DNA of 37,620 bases, taken from positions 1-37,620 of the forward strand of contig DAHVOH010000029.1 in NCBI GenBank assembly GCA_027318915.1. The letters are read 5' to 3'. Both the position numbers and the translations under genes were made by a program. Each line of letters starts with the position of its first letter. Position 1 is the stretch's first letter. Origin of the DNA: Clostridiales bacterium (GTDB taxonomy: Bacteria > Bacillota_E > Sulfobacillia > Sulfobacillales > JAIMBI01). Below, piece after piece: positions 23,253 to 31,292 of the stretch. Below the pieces are notes generated by a model that saw only the letters and a list, made by a program, of their open reading frames with translations, ran no database searches and was not told the origin of the DNA.

Positions 23253-25232
23253 CTACGAGCGCGCCCGGCCGGCGGCGGCGATGGGCTCCAACGCGTCCAG
23301 GTTTTCCACCGCCGACAGGTCCCCGGCGTCCAGCCCCAGGTACGCCGTGCGCACGGCCCGGCGGACAATCTTGCCGTTGCGCGTTTTGGGCAGATCCGGC
23401 ACCAGCACCACGCGCTCGGGCCGAAGCGCCTTGCCCAGCGCCTGGGCCACCAGGTCCTGGACGGCGCCGGCCAGTGTCTCCGCTTCGGGGCCAACGACCG
23501 GGTCGAGGGGCACCGCCAAGACAATCAGGACTTCCCCTTTGACCGGATGGGGCACGCCGATGGCGGCCGCTTCGCGCACGCCCGGGTGCGCCACCGCCGC
23601 CGACTCCGCCTCGGCCGGTCCCAGGCGCTTGCCCGCCACTTTGATGGTGTCGTCGCTGCGGCCCAGAATGTACCAGAATCCGTCGGCATCGCGCACCACC
23701 CAGTCGCCGTGCGCCCACACGCCGGGCCAGCGCCGCCAGTAGGTGTCCAGATAGCGCTCCCGGTCCCGCCAGAATCCGCGCGTCATGCCCGGCCAGGGCG
23801 CTTTCAGCACCAATTCCCCGACGGTGCCGGCCGGCACCGAGCGGCCGGCCTCATCCACCACGTCCGCCACCATGCCCGGCACCGGGCCGGAAAAGGCGCA
23901 CGACTTGACCGGCTCGATGGCGAAGCCGGAGAGAATGCCGCCCGAGATCTCCGTCCCGCCGGAGTAGTTGATGATGGGACAGCGGCGATGCCCGATTTCC
24001 TCAAAATACCATTGCCAGGGGTCCGGGTTCCAAGGCTCTCCGGTCGATCCCAAAACGCGCAGGCTGTCCAGGGCATGGCGGCGCGCATAGTCCGGGTCCG
24101 CCGCCATCAGGGAGCGGATGGCGGTGGGCGAAATGCCGAACACGGTCACGCCGTGGCGGTCAATCAGATCCCACAGGCGATCGGGCGCCGGATAATCGAG
24201 GCTCCCCTCGTAAATCAGGACCGTGGCGCCCGCGGCCATGCCGCCCAGAACCGCCCACGGCCCCATCATCCAGCCCATGTCGGTCAGCCAAAACAGCACG
24301 TCCTCGGCTTTCAGGTCGAAGGCATGGACCAAGTCCTGCGCCGCCTTGAGCGGAAATCCCGTGTGGACATGGACGGCGCCCTTGGGGCGGCCGGACGTGC
24401 CCGACGTGTAGATGATGAGAAAAGGGTGCTCGCTCGGCACCGACCGCGTGAGCGGCACGGTCGCCGCCCGGGCCCGCAGCTCGTGCCACCAGTGGTCGCG
24501 CTCCGCCGCGAACGGCACCGGCGTGCCCAGGCGCCGCACCACCACCGTGTGGCGCACGCCCGGCGCCTCGGCCAGCGCCTCGTCGGCCACGGCCTTCATG
24601 GCCACCGGACGACCCCGCCGCCAGAAGCCGTCGGCACAGATGAGGACCGTGGCGCCGGAGTCGTTGAGGCGCGTGGCCACCGCCTGCGCCCCGTAGCCGG
24701 AGAACATGGGCACGTAGAGGGCGCCCAGCTTGGCCACCGCATACGTGGCCACGACCGCCTCCGGCACCATGGGCAGATACAGCCCCACGACGTCGCCCTC
24801 GCCGACGCCGAGCCCGGCCAAGGCGTGGGCCATGGCGTTGGCCTCCTGGTACAGCTCCCGGTAGGTCAGTTTGACCACGGCGCCGTCCTCACCCTCCCAG
24901 ATGAGGGCCAGCTGGTTGCGAAGCGGGCCGTGCGCATGCTGGTCCACGCAGGTGCTGGCCAGATTGGTCGTGCCGCCGCTGAACCAGCGGGCAAATTCGA
25001 TGCCGTCGCTCGTGTCCAGCACCGTGTCGTACGGCACGTCGAAGTGCCAGCCCAGATCCTTCACCACGGCGTCCCAAAACCAGGCCGGATCGGCGGCCGC
25101 CCGATCCCGGAGCGCCTGCAGGCCGTCAATGTCCCAGGCCGCCATGAACCGGGTGAGATTGGCCTGCCGAATCATGCCCGGCGCCGGCCGGTACACCACC
25201 TCGCCGCCGCCCAAGCCGTCACGCGTCTCCAT
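23253..25232 (-). CDS. AMP-forming acyl-CoA synthetase (acetyl-/acetoacetyl-CoA synthetase-like)
   Basis: The 659-aa enzyme activates a short carboxylic acid to its CoA thioester via an acyl-adenylate. Seen: N-terminal ACS-type region (FSGGTTNLASTCVDQH near residue 91), the P-loop IYTSGTSGRPKGAVHVHTG (about 280-298), NYSGGTEISGG, HGDWVVRDADGFWYILGRSDDTIKVAGKRLGP, and the catalytic lysine in KTRNGKIVRR near the C-terminus. Canonical acetyl-CoA synthetases have a WWQTETG-like sequence where this has SGGTEISGG, nearer to acetoacetyl-CoA synthetases, so the substrate is uncertain. I start at ATG 25230-25232, giving METRDGLGGGEVVY; the open frame upstream is antisense-like. The start overlaps the mocA end by 14 bases. 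Confidence 0.87.
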   Translation of the reverse strand: METRDGLGGGEVVYRPAPGMIRQANLTRFMAAWDIDGLQALRDRAAADPAWFWDAVVKDLGWHFDVPYDTVLDTSDGIEFARWFSGGTTNLASTCVDQHAHGPLRNQLALIWEGEDGAVVKLTYRELYQEANAMAHALAGLGVGEGDVVGLYLPMVPEAVVATYAVAKLGALYVPMFSGYGAQAVATRLNDSGATVLICADGFWRRGRPVAMKAVADEALAEAPGVRHTVVVRRLGTPVPFAAERDHWWHELRARAATVPLTRSVPSEHPFLIIYTSGTSGRPKGAVHVHTGFPLKAAQDLVHAFDLKAEDVLFWLTDMGWMMGPWAVLGGMAAGATVLIYEGSLDYPAPDRLWDLIDRHGVTVFGISPTAIRSLMAADPDYARRHALDSLRVLGSTGEPWNPDPWQWYFEEIGHRRCPIINYSGGTEISGGILSGFAIEPVKSCAFSGPVPGMVADVVDEAGRSVPAGTVGELVLKAPWPGMTRGFWRDRERYLDTYWRRWPGVWAHGDWVVRDADGFWYILGRSDDTIKVAGKRLGPAEAESAAVAHPGVREAAAIGVPHPVKGEVLIVLAVPLDPVVGPEAETLAGAVQDLVAQALGKALRPERVVLVPDLPKTRNGKIVRRAVRTAYLGLDAGDLSAVENLDALEPIAAAGRARS

Positions 25233-25836
25233 GCTCTTCCGCCCCCGCTCTGCGTCTCCTCTGTGTCCATGCCGCCCAGTCCGCCTCGGTGTCGAGGTCG
25301 GCCACGGCATCGTCGTCCACGTCCACGTCCCGCCAGCGGCCGGGCGGCCAGGCATCCAACACCGCCCGCACGCCCCGGTCTCCGGTCAGCTGCAGGAGTT
25401 CTGGCCACAGCGCCCGGGACACGTACACCGGATGGCCGGGCACCCCGCGATAGCGCGGCAGCACCACATCCAAGTCCGGCGCCGCCGAGACTTCCAGCAC
25501 CCGGGCCACGCCCGCCGCCGACACGTCCGGCTCGTCGCCCAGAAACACCAGCGCCGCGGCGGCCTCGAGCGCCCCCAGGCCGACGGCCAGCGATCGGCCC
25601 ACGCCCGCTTCCGGGGTCGGGTTGATGACGGTCCGCACCGGCAGGGTCCGGGCCAGCTCCAGAACCGGTCCGGAGGGCGGCGCCACCACCACCAGCCCCA
25701 CGTCCGGCAGGAGCCGGCGGATCCGCTCGACCGTCCACGCCAGCACCGGCCGTCCTTCCCATTCGCGCGCCAGCTTCGGCCGGCCCATGCGCCGAGACAG
25801 GCCGGCCGCCAGCACCAGCGCCTGGTAATCAGCCAT
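25219..25836 (-). CDS. mocA: MobA/MocA-like molybdenum cofactor nucleotidyltransferase
   Basis: The 205-aa protein starts ADYQALVLAAGLSRRMGRPKL, the nucleotide-binding signature of MobA-like transferases. VVINPTPEAGVGRSLAVGL and VFLGDEPDVSAAGV (the metal-binding D-x-P region) follow. MocA makes the cytosine dinucleotide form of molybdopterin used by CO dehydrogenases and xanthine-dehydrogenase-like enzymes. Its start overlaps the xdhC end by 8 bases and its end overlaps the acyl-CoA synthetase start by 14, so it belongs to a tight operon. A related NTP-transferase with another substrate is possible, but the xdhC and coxG neighbours support MocA. Confidence 0.85.
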   Translation of the reverse strand: MADYQALVLAAGLSRRMGRPKLAREWEGRPVLAWTVERIRRLLPDVGLVVVAPPSGPVLELARTLPVRTVINPTPEAGVGRSLAVGLGALEAAAALVFLGDEPDVSAAGVARVLEVSAAPDLDVVLPRYRGVPGHPVYVSRALWPELLQLTGDRGVRAVLDAWPPGRWRDVDVDDDAVADLDTEADWAAWTQRRRRAGAEEHGDA

Positions 25837-26851
25837 GCAGCACCGGCTTCCGGTTGAGACTGCCCCCGGACCGGCCCCGGCTCTCCGCCATCAGCTGGGC
25901 CACGATGCTGATGGCCACTTCAAACGGCGTGTCACCGCCGATGTCCAGTCCCAAGGGTCCATGCACCCGGGCGGCAAAGGCGGGATCGGCGTCCTCCAGC
26001 AGCTCGGCCGTCCGCCGCCAGGGGCCGAGCGCCCCCACCCAGCGCGGCTCCAGCCGTTCGATGGCGCGCAGCGTGCGTCGATCCCGGTCCTTGTGATGGT
26101 TCATGACCACCCAGTAAGCGCCGCGGACGTCCGGGGACCCCTCGCCGCCAAGGTCCTCCGGCTCCAGCAGCCAGTGGGCCACGCCCGGAAACCTCCGGTC
26201 CTGATTGAACGCGGGCCGCGGGTCCAAAACCGCCACCTCAAAACCCGCCTCGCGCGCCAACTGGGCGACCGGCTCCGCGTCGTGACCGGCTCCCACAATC
26301 ACCAGCCGGTCGGGAGGCCGCCACGCCCGCACGTACATCCCGTCCACCAAAGCCGGCTCGGCTCCCGCCCAGGCCTGCTCCATGCGCCGCGCCAGCGCCG
26401 GATCCGCGGGCCAGGCGTCTTCGGGCGTCCACACCACCGGGGGCCCGTCCGGCAACCGCACCGCCAGCACCCCGCCGGCCCCGAGCTGCCGCTCCAGCAG
26501 GCGGCCCGCCTCCGCGTCGGGGCGCACCTGGCGAACCCAGACTTTGATGCGGCCCTTGCACCCGATGCCCAGTGTCCACATGTCATCCTCGGCCAGATCG
26601 TAGTCGACCACGATGCCCGGCCCCCCGGCCATGACCGGTTCGGCCCGCACGAACAAGTCGCCCTCGAGACAGCCGCCCGACACGGTCCCCCACATGTGGC
26701 CGTCCGACGCCATCATCATGAGCGCGCCCGGACGGCGATACGCGGAGCCTTCCACCGCCACCACCTCGCACAGCACGGCGGTGCGGCCGCGGGCATAAGC
26801 CGCCCGCACTTCGGCCCAGGCTTCCCGCGCTTCACTCAGATGGGAACGCAC
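25829..26851 (-). CDS. xdhC: XdhC/CoxI-family molybdenum hydroxylase maturation factor
   Basis: The 340-aa protein has the XdhC N-terminal domain (GSAYRRPGALMMMASDGHMWGTVSGGCLEGDL, then MWTLGIGCKGRIKVWVR) with two conserved cysteine motifs. The C-terminal Rossmann-type domain has LVIVGAGHDAEPVAQLAREAGFEVAVLDPR and NHHKDRDRRTLRAIERLEPRWVGALG, and ends GLDIGGDTPFEVAISIVAQLMAES. XdhC binds Mo cofactor, supports its sulfuration and delivers it to the apoenzyme. The start is GTG 26849-26851 behind GGGGGTGG. It lies 12 bases after coxG and overlaps mocA by 8, so the three are co-transcribed accessory genes. No coxMSL/xdh structural gene is in the window. Confidence 0.92.
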   Translation of the reverse strand: MRSHLSEAREAWAEVRAAYARGRTAVLCEVVAVEGSAYRRPGALMMMASDGHMWGTVSGGCLEGDLFVRAEPVMAGGPGIVVDYDLAEDDMWTLGIGCKGRIKVWVRQVRPDAEAGRLLERQLGAGGVLAVRLPDGPPVVWTPEDAWPADPALARRMEQAWAGAEPALVDGMYVRAWRPPDRLVIVGAGHDAEPVAQLAREAGFEVAVLDPRPAFNQDRRFPGVAHWLLEPEDLGGEGSPDVRGAYWVVMNHHKDRDRRTLRAIERLEPRWVGALGPWRRTAELLEDADPAFAARVHGPLGLDIGGDTPFEVAISIVAQLMAESRGRSGGSLNRKPVLHG

Positions 26852-26863
26852 GCGCCCACCCCC

Positions 26864-27319
26864 TTACGACGCGGCGTTGAGCCGCATCGCCTCGCGGCCC
26901 ACGGCCTGGAAAAACTGCCCCAGAATCATGCCGGCGACACCCGACAGCATGCGCTGGCCCACGCCCGCCAAGGTTCCGCCCACCTGCGCGTCGCCCTTGT
27001 AGTCGACATGCGTGTGGTCGCCCTCCACCTCGCGCAGGTTGACTCCCATCGATAATTTCACAAAGGTGCCGGGACCCTTTCCCTCCATCACCAGGCGATA
27101 GGCATGGGGCGGGTCCTGATCCACAATGCCCATCGTGCCCTGGTAGCGGCCACGCACCGCCGCCACCCCAATTTCCAGCACCGCCTGGTAGTGTCCGGCT
27201 TCCGTCGGCGTCAGCGACTTCAAGCCCGGCATGGTCTTTTGCAGATAATCGGGATCCGTCAGCACCCGATACACGACGGGGACCGGCGCTTCAATGGTCA
27301 CCTGGTTCTGAATCTCCAC
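26864..27319 (-). CDS. coxG: CoxG-family SRPBCC protein (carbon monoxide dehydrogenase subunit G)
   Basis: The 151-aa protein is a START/SRPBCC fold member of the CoxG family: VTIEAPVPVVYRVLTDPDYLQKTMPGLKSL at the start, the central YQGTMGIVDQDPPHAYRLVMEGKGPGTF, and VDYKGDAQVGGTLAGVGQRML with a C-terminal hydrophobic helix. CoxG is thought to anchor or assist CO dehydrogenase at the membrane. The start is GTG 27317-27319 with AAGAGGGGAG upstream. It heads coxG-xdhC-mocA; whether the target is a CO dehydrogenase or another molybdenum hydroxylase is not shown. Confidence 0.87.
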   Translation of the reverse strand: MEIQNQVTIEAPVPVVYRVLTDPDYLQKTMPGLKSLTPTEAGHYQAVLEIGVAAVRGRYQGTMGIVDQDPPHAYRLVMEGKGPGTFVKLSMGVNLREVEGDHTHVDYKGDAQVGGTLAGVGQRMLSGVAGMILGQFFQAVGREAMRLNAAS

Positions 27320-27336
27320 GTGGCTCCCCTCTTCCT

Positions 27337-27350
27337 GCGAGGCCCCTCGC
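27337..27350. repeat. Short perfect palindromic hairpin before coxG
   Basis: GCGAGG-CC-CCTCGC is a perfect 6-bp inverted repeat in the 33-base gap between the deacetylase stop (27353) and the coxG start (27319), partly next to the coxG SD. It may modulate read-through between the two parts of this co-oriented block. Too short to be sure. Confidence 0.3.
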
Positions 27351-27352
27351 CC

Positions 27353-28693
27353 TCATGCGGGCCCCGAGCCCGCGTCGGTGTTCTCTGATGACATGGTAGC
27401 ATGGGCCGCCGCACTCTCGCCGGACGCATCGGTCCGGCGCCGACTCCGCACGTGCGGCCGATCGGGCGGGTCAAACCGCTCCAGGAACGGTTCCACTTCC
27501 ATCCAGACCCAGACCGGCTTCAGCCGCGGCAGGCGCCGGAACACGCGAAACCCCTGGCGGTGGAAGATGGCCATCAGAAACACTAAGTAGAGCCGCATCC
27601 CCCACATGCGCGGGCCCCGGGCCGGCGTGCGGTTGAAGCCCATGCGGGCGATGGCGGCCCCGGCATCCAGCACGGTGAGGCCGCCCACCAGGCGGCAGGC
27701 ACGATAGCGCGGGTCCTGACGGATGAAGCGGGCCGCATCGCCCATGGCCCGGTGGACCCGCTGAAAGGCATGGACGATGCGCGCCGGCGTCTCACTGTCC
27801 ATGCCCACCGTGACGTTGTATAGATGCAGCTCGGCGAGCGGGACGCCGGGCGGGATCACCCGTCCGTCGGCGGTGCGCAGCTCCGGGCCCGAATAGCGCG
27901 CCAGCCCCACTCGCAGCACCGGCGGGCCCCCATCCGACGCGGGCAGGGTGTCGATGCCGCCTTGGCGCGTGAACAGTTCCTCCCGCCAAAACCAGAGGCG
28001 GTGAATCCAGGACCGCTCTTCTTGCATGGCGCTGAGGCTGACCGGTTCCAGCGCCAGAACCCGGAGTCCTTCCAAAATCCTCGGCAGAGCCGCCGCCGTG
28101 CGCCCGCGATCGCCCCCGCCGTCATGCAGCACCACCACGGCCCCCGGCAGCGCATGGCGCAGCACATGCTCGGCGATGGCGGCCGCGCTCCGATCCGGCC
28201 GCCAATCGTCCGGGGCGACGCTCCAGAGAGCCCGCCGCATGCCAAGCCGGGCGGGAGCCAGCCAGGTGACCAGGTTGTGCTGGCCCCACGGCGGTCGGTA
28301 CCATCGGGGAGCACGACCGGTGAGGCTTTGCACGATGGCGCGGCCGCGAGTCAGCTGCCGCCAGGACCCCCACGGGGTCAACGTCCAGCTGGAACGGTGC
28401 GTCCATCCGTGGAGGCCCACGTCGTGGCCCTCGTCCACCATCCGCCGCACCAGCTCCGGATAGCGCTGCGCCATCTCCCCGAGGACAAAGAAGGTGGCCC
28501 GCGCGCCGCCGGCTTTCAGGATATCGAGGATGGCCGCCGTGTCGGGACCGGGCCCGTCGTCGAACGTCAAGGCGACGCGCGGCTCGCGGCTGTCGGCGGC
28601 GAAGCCCCCCACCTGCAGGAGATGCGCCAGCAGGTCAGGCACCAGGTAGAATACCGCCAACGCGGCCGCCGCTGCCAGCACCCACACCCACAT
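27353..28693 (-). CDS. Membrane-anchored polysaccharide deacetylase (NodB domain) with extra C-terminal domain
   Basis: This 446-aa protein has an N-terminal membrane helix (residues 3-22) and then a NodB/CE4 domain with all catalytic motifs: TFDDGPGPD (D45, D46), HGWTH (H95, H99; the usual serine is glycine), RPPWGQHN (R133), DDWRPD (D163) and VVLHDGG (H190, D191). It should remove acetyl groups from an envelope glycan outside the cell. Residues about 215-420 are a second domain of unknown role (LYNVTVGMDSETPARIVHAFQRV...); from memory it resembles the YkoP-like domain found with some Bacillota deacetylases. It follows the MFS transporter and glycosyltransferase genes on the same strand. The tail is charged and disordered-looking. 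Confidence 0.87.
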   Translation of the reverse strand: MWVWVLAAAAALAVFYLVPDLLAHLLQVGGFAADSREPRVALTFDDGPGPDTAAILDILKAGGARATFFVLGEMAQRYPELVRRMVDEGHDVGLHGWTHRSSWTLTPWGSWRQLTRGRAIVQSLTGRAPRWYRPPWGQHNLVTWLAPARLGMRRALWSVAPDDWRPDRSAAAIAEHVLRHALPGAVVVLHDGGGDRGRTAAALPRILEGLRVLALEPVSLSAMQEERSWIHRLWFWREELFTRQGGIDTLPASDGGPPVLRVGLARYSGPELRTADGRVIPPGVPLAELHLYNVTVGMDSETPARIVHAFQRVHRAMGDAARFIRQDPRYRACRLVGGLTVLDAGAAIARMGFNRTPARGPRMWGMRLYLVFLMAIFHRQGFRVFRRLPRLKPVWVWMEVEPFLERFDPPDRPHVRSRRRTDASGESAAAHATMSSENTDAGSGPA

Positions 28694-28717
28694 CGGCCGC
28701 CCCTCCCTCCCGCGGCG

Positions 28718-29914
28718 TTACGCCGGGCGCGCGTGGGCCGCCGGATAGAACCAGTAAAACCCGCCCATCACCAATAGAATAGCCGCCGCCAGCCAGAACG
28801 GCGCGACGACCGACATCTCAAACAGCCGCGCGCCCACCACCGGCCCCACCGTCATCCCCAGCCCCTCCACGGTCATGAACACGCCCCAGAGCAGTCCCTC
28901 CTGCTGGGCCGGAATCATCCGCGCCAAAAACGCGTTCCAGGCCGGCAAAATGAGGGCGTACGACAGGCCCAAGAGACCCCCCACCCCCACCAGCGGCCAG
29001 AAGCTGCGCAGCAGGGACAGACCCACCAGCGAGCAGGCCGCCAGCCAGAACCCGCCCGACAAGGGAATCTTAAGGCCCATGTGGTCCGCCACCCGCCCCA
29101 TCGGGACCAGAAGAATCACGGTCAGCGCCCCCGCTCCCAGCAGCAGCGCCGCAAACTCCCACTGTGAGAGGTGCAGCACGCGATGGGTGAGCGGCTGCAA
29201 CACCGGCATCAGCAGGCCCAGCACCATGGTCTGCACAAACATGCCCGGCAGCACGGCGCGCAGCGGCCAGATGACACTCCAGCCCGTCACGGCCAGATGG
29301 TGGCGCGCGTGCTGGGCCAGTTCGCGCAGACGCGGCCCGCGCAGCAGCAGCACCAGGACGAAGGCGAGAATGTCGGCCCAAATCAAAATGTCAAAAGCCA
29401 GCCGGTCGCTGCCCAGGCTGCCGATGACGAAGTTGATGCTGACGGGGCCCAGCCCGGACCCGATGAGCCAGCCCGCGAACACGGCCCCCATCATCGTGCC
29501 GCGAAAGGCCTGCGGCGTCAGCCGGTTGGTGCCGGTGACCACGGACGGCCAGTGGGTGGCCGTGCCCACGCCCATCAGGGCCAGGAAAATGATGAGCCAC
29601 ACCGGCCGGTGCGCGTGCATCGCCAAAAACAGCGCGATCACTTCGATGGCCACGCCGACCATCAGCGTGCGTTTGGGTCCGAACCGGTCCACCGCCCACC
29701 CGGCCGGACTGCGGAAGATGGTGTCCAGGGCATAGTGAACCGAGATGGCCAGGCCGGCCAGGCTCAGGCTCTCGCCCAGCGGACCGGTGACATAGGCCGG
29801 CAACAGGGCCACCACCAGAGCCGTGCGCGCGAACTCCGCCGCCGCCAGGACTCCGATGAGAGCCCATTGGGTCGGATTGATGTCGAACGGGAACCACCGT
29901 TTAAGCAGGCGCAT
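28718..29914 (-). CDS. Major facilitator superfamily transporter
   Basis: This 398-aa protein has about twelve hydrophobic spans and the MFS loop signature VDRFGPKRTLMVGV (spans 2-3, about residues 66-79), with a second-half counterpart GRVADHMGLKIPLSG. It is likely a proton- or gradient-driven exporter; the substrate is not predictable. The ATG at 29912-29914 overlaps the glycosyltransferase end by 14 bases, and the open frame upstream of it is only a shadow. Between a diglyceride-type glycosyltransferase and a glycan deacetylase, a lipid or glycoconjugate flippase role is possible but is inference. Confidence 0.85.
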   Translation of the reverse strand: MRLLKRWFPFDINPTQWALIGVLAAAEFARTALVVALLPAYVTGPLGESLSLAGLAISVHYALDTIFRSPAGWAVDRFGPKRTLMVGVAIEVIALFLAMHAHRPVWLIIFLALMGVGTATHWPSVVTGTNRLTPQAFRGTMMGAVFAGWLIGSGLGPVSINFVIGSLGSDRLAFDILIWADILAFVLVLLLRGPRLRELAQHARHHLAVTGWSVIWPLRAVLPGMFVQTMVLGLLMPVLQPLTHRVLHLSQWEFAALLLGAGALTVILLVPMGRVADHMGLKIPLSGGFWLAACSLVGLSLLRSFWPLVGVGGLLGLSYALILPAWNAFLARMIPAQQEGLLWGVFMTVEGLGMTVGPVVGARLFEMSVVAPFWLAAAILLVMGGFYWFYPAAHARPA

Positions 29915-31130
29915 GCACCCGGGGCCTCTCCAGGGCCTCGGCGACCCGCTCCGCCACGGCCGAGGCCGCCAGCGGCCGTCCCAGGTCATGAGCCTGACGG
30001 GCCATGCGCCGCAGTCGCGCCGGGTGGCGCAGCAGGTCCGCCACCAGCGCCGACACGCCTTTGGGATTGTGGGCAATCACGCCCGCGCCGTGCCGCACCA
30101 GAAACTGTGCGTTGGCGTCTTCCTGACCCGGTATCTGGCGATACACGATCACCGGCAATCCCCGGCACAGCGCTTCCGTCACCGTGAGTCCACCCGCCTT
30201 GGTGACCATCAAGTCCGAGGCTCCCATGAGCTCGTGGACATTGTCCACATAGCCGAGCGCCACGGTGGGATAGCGGGTCTGACGGGCCATCTCCCGTGCC
30301 GCGCGGAGCCGTGCCGGCTCGCGGCCGGCGCCGATGATCAGATTGTGGGGCAAGGGAATGCGTCCCAGTTCCTCCAGCACCCGCACGAACTTGCTTTGCG
30401 ACAGATACGACCCGCCCATGCACAGCACCGTCGGCTGATCGGGCAGGCCCAGCGACGCCAGCACCCGGCCGCGATCCACCGGCATCTGAAAACGGCCGTC
30501 GACCGGAATGCCCGTCACCTCCACGTGCCGCGAATCGATGCCGCGTCCCCGCATCTCTTCCACCATGTCCTGGCAGCCCACGAAATAACGGTCCACCCCG
30601 CGGTGGATCCATTGGGAGTGGACGCTGTAGTCCGTCATCACCACGAAGTTGTCCAGGTTGAGGCGGCCGCGCCGCTTCAACGTGGCCACCACGCCCGCCG
30701 CGGTGGGATAGGTGGAGATGATCACCTTGGGGGGATGGGGAGCGACGGCGTCGAAGAAGCGCTGGATGCCCACCCGATTGAGCAGGGCCTGGGTCGTGGA
30801 TTCGGGGTCGATGTGCTGCGTGGACAGATAAAACCAGCGCCAGAGCCACGGCGCCTTCTGAACCGAACTCAAATAGGCCCAGCGAATCGTGTAGTCGAGG
30901 CGGGGGCTGACAAACGCGTAATAGTCCAGGAGTCCGACCCGAATCTCGGGATAATGCCAGAGCAAGTGCAGCGCCAGGGCCTTGGCGGCCCGCATGTGAC
31001 CGTCGCCGTAGCGAGCCGCCAGGATCATCACATCCGGCCGCATGGCCAGTGTGGCGTCGTGGTGGCGAGGCAGCCAGTCAACAAAATCCGCCAGGCCGTC
31101 GGGAGGCGCAAATCCCTCGCCCAGGGTCAC
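29901..31130 (-). CDS. MGDG synthase/UgtP-like glycosyltransferase (GT28-type)
   Basis: The 409-aa protein has the N-terminal MGDG-synthase-type region (MILAARYGDGHMRAAKAL, about residues 35-52; VISTYPTAAGVVATLKRRG) and a C-terminal GT-B donor-binding half (VLCMGGSYLSQSK, LIIGAGREPARL, GYVDNVHELMGASDLMVTKAGGLTVTEALCRGLPVIVY). Family members add galactose or glucose from UDP-sugars to diacylglycerol at the membrane; others are unassigned. I start at GTG 31128-31130, 9 bases after GGGGAGG; an ATG near residue 31 (MRPDVM) lacks an SD. It is the first of three overlapping or adjacent genes with the MFS and deacetylase genes. Confidence 0.87.
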   Translation of the reverse strand: MTLGEGFAPPDGLADFVDWLPRHHDATLAMRPDVMILAARYGDGHMRAAKALALHLLWHYPEIRVGLLDYYAFVSPRLDYTIRWAYLSSVQKAPWLWRWFYLSTQHIDPESTTQALLNRVGIQRFFDAVAPHPPKVIISTYPTAAGVVATLKRRGRLNLDNFVVMTDYSVHSQWIHRGVDRYFVGCQDMVEEMRGRGIDSRHVEVTGIPVDGRFQMPVDRGRVLASLGLPDQPTVLCMGGSYLSQSKFVRVLEELGRIPLPHNLIIGAGREPARLRAAREMARQTRYPTVALGYVDNVHELMGASDLMVTKAGGLTVTEALCRGLPVIVYRQIPGQEDANAQFLVRHGAGVIAHNPKGVSALVADLLRHPARLRRMARQAHDLGRPLAASAVAERVAEALERPRVHAPA

Positions 31131-31292
31131 GTCCACGCACCTCCCCACACACATTACCACAGCCACCCGACTCCTCAGGAATCCTATGCGCCGAGCCTCC
31201 CCGCCCGTCCCCCAACTTGTCTTGCCGGCCCGCATCCCGCATCATGACCCCAACCGAACTTCCGTGGAAAGTGAGCGATCGCCACGCCGCAC

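Noticed and set aside
21897..25625. Plus-strand open frame of over 1200 codons
   Set aside because: It is the antisense shadow of the FadF-like gene, tatC, the acyl-CoA synthetase and mocA; no SD and no domain.
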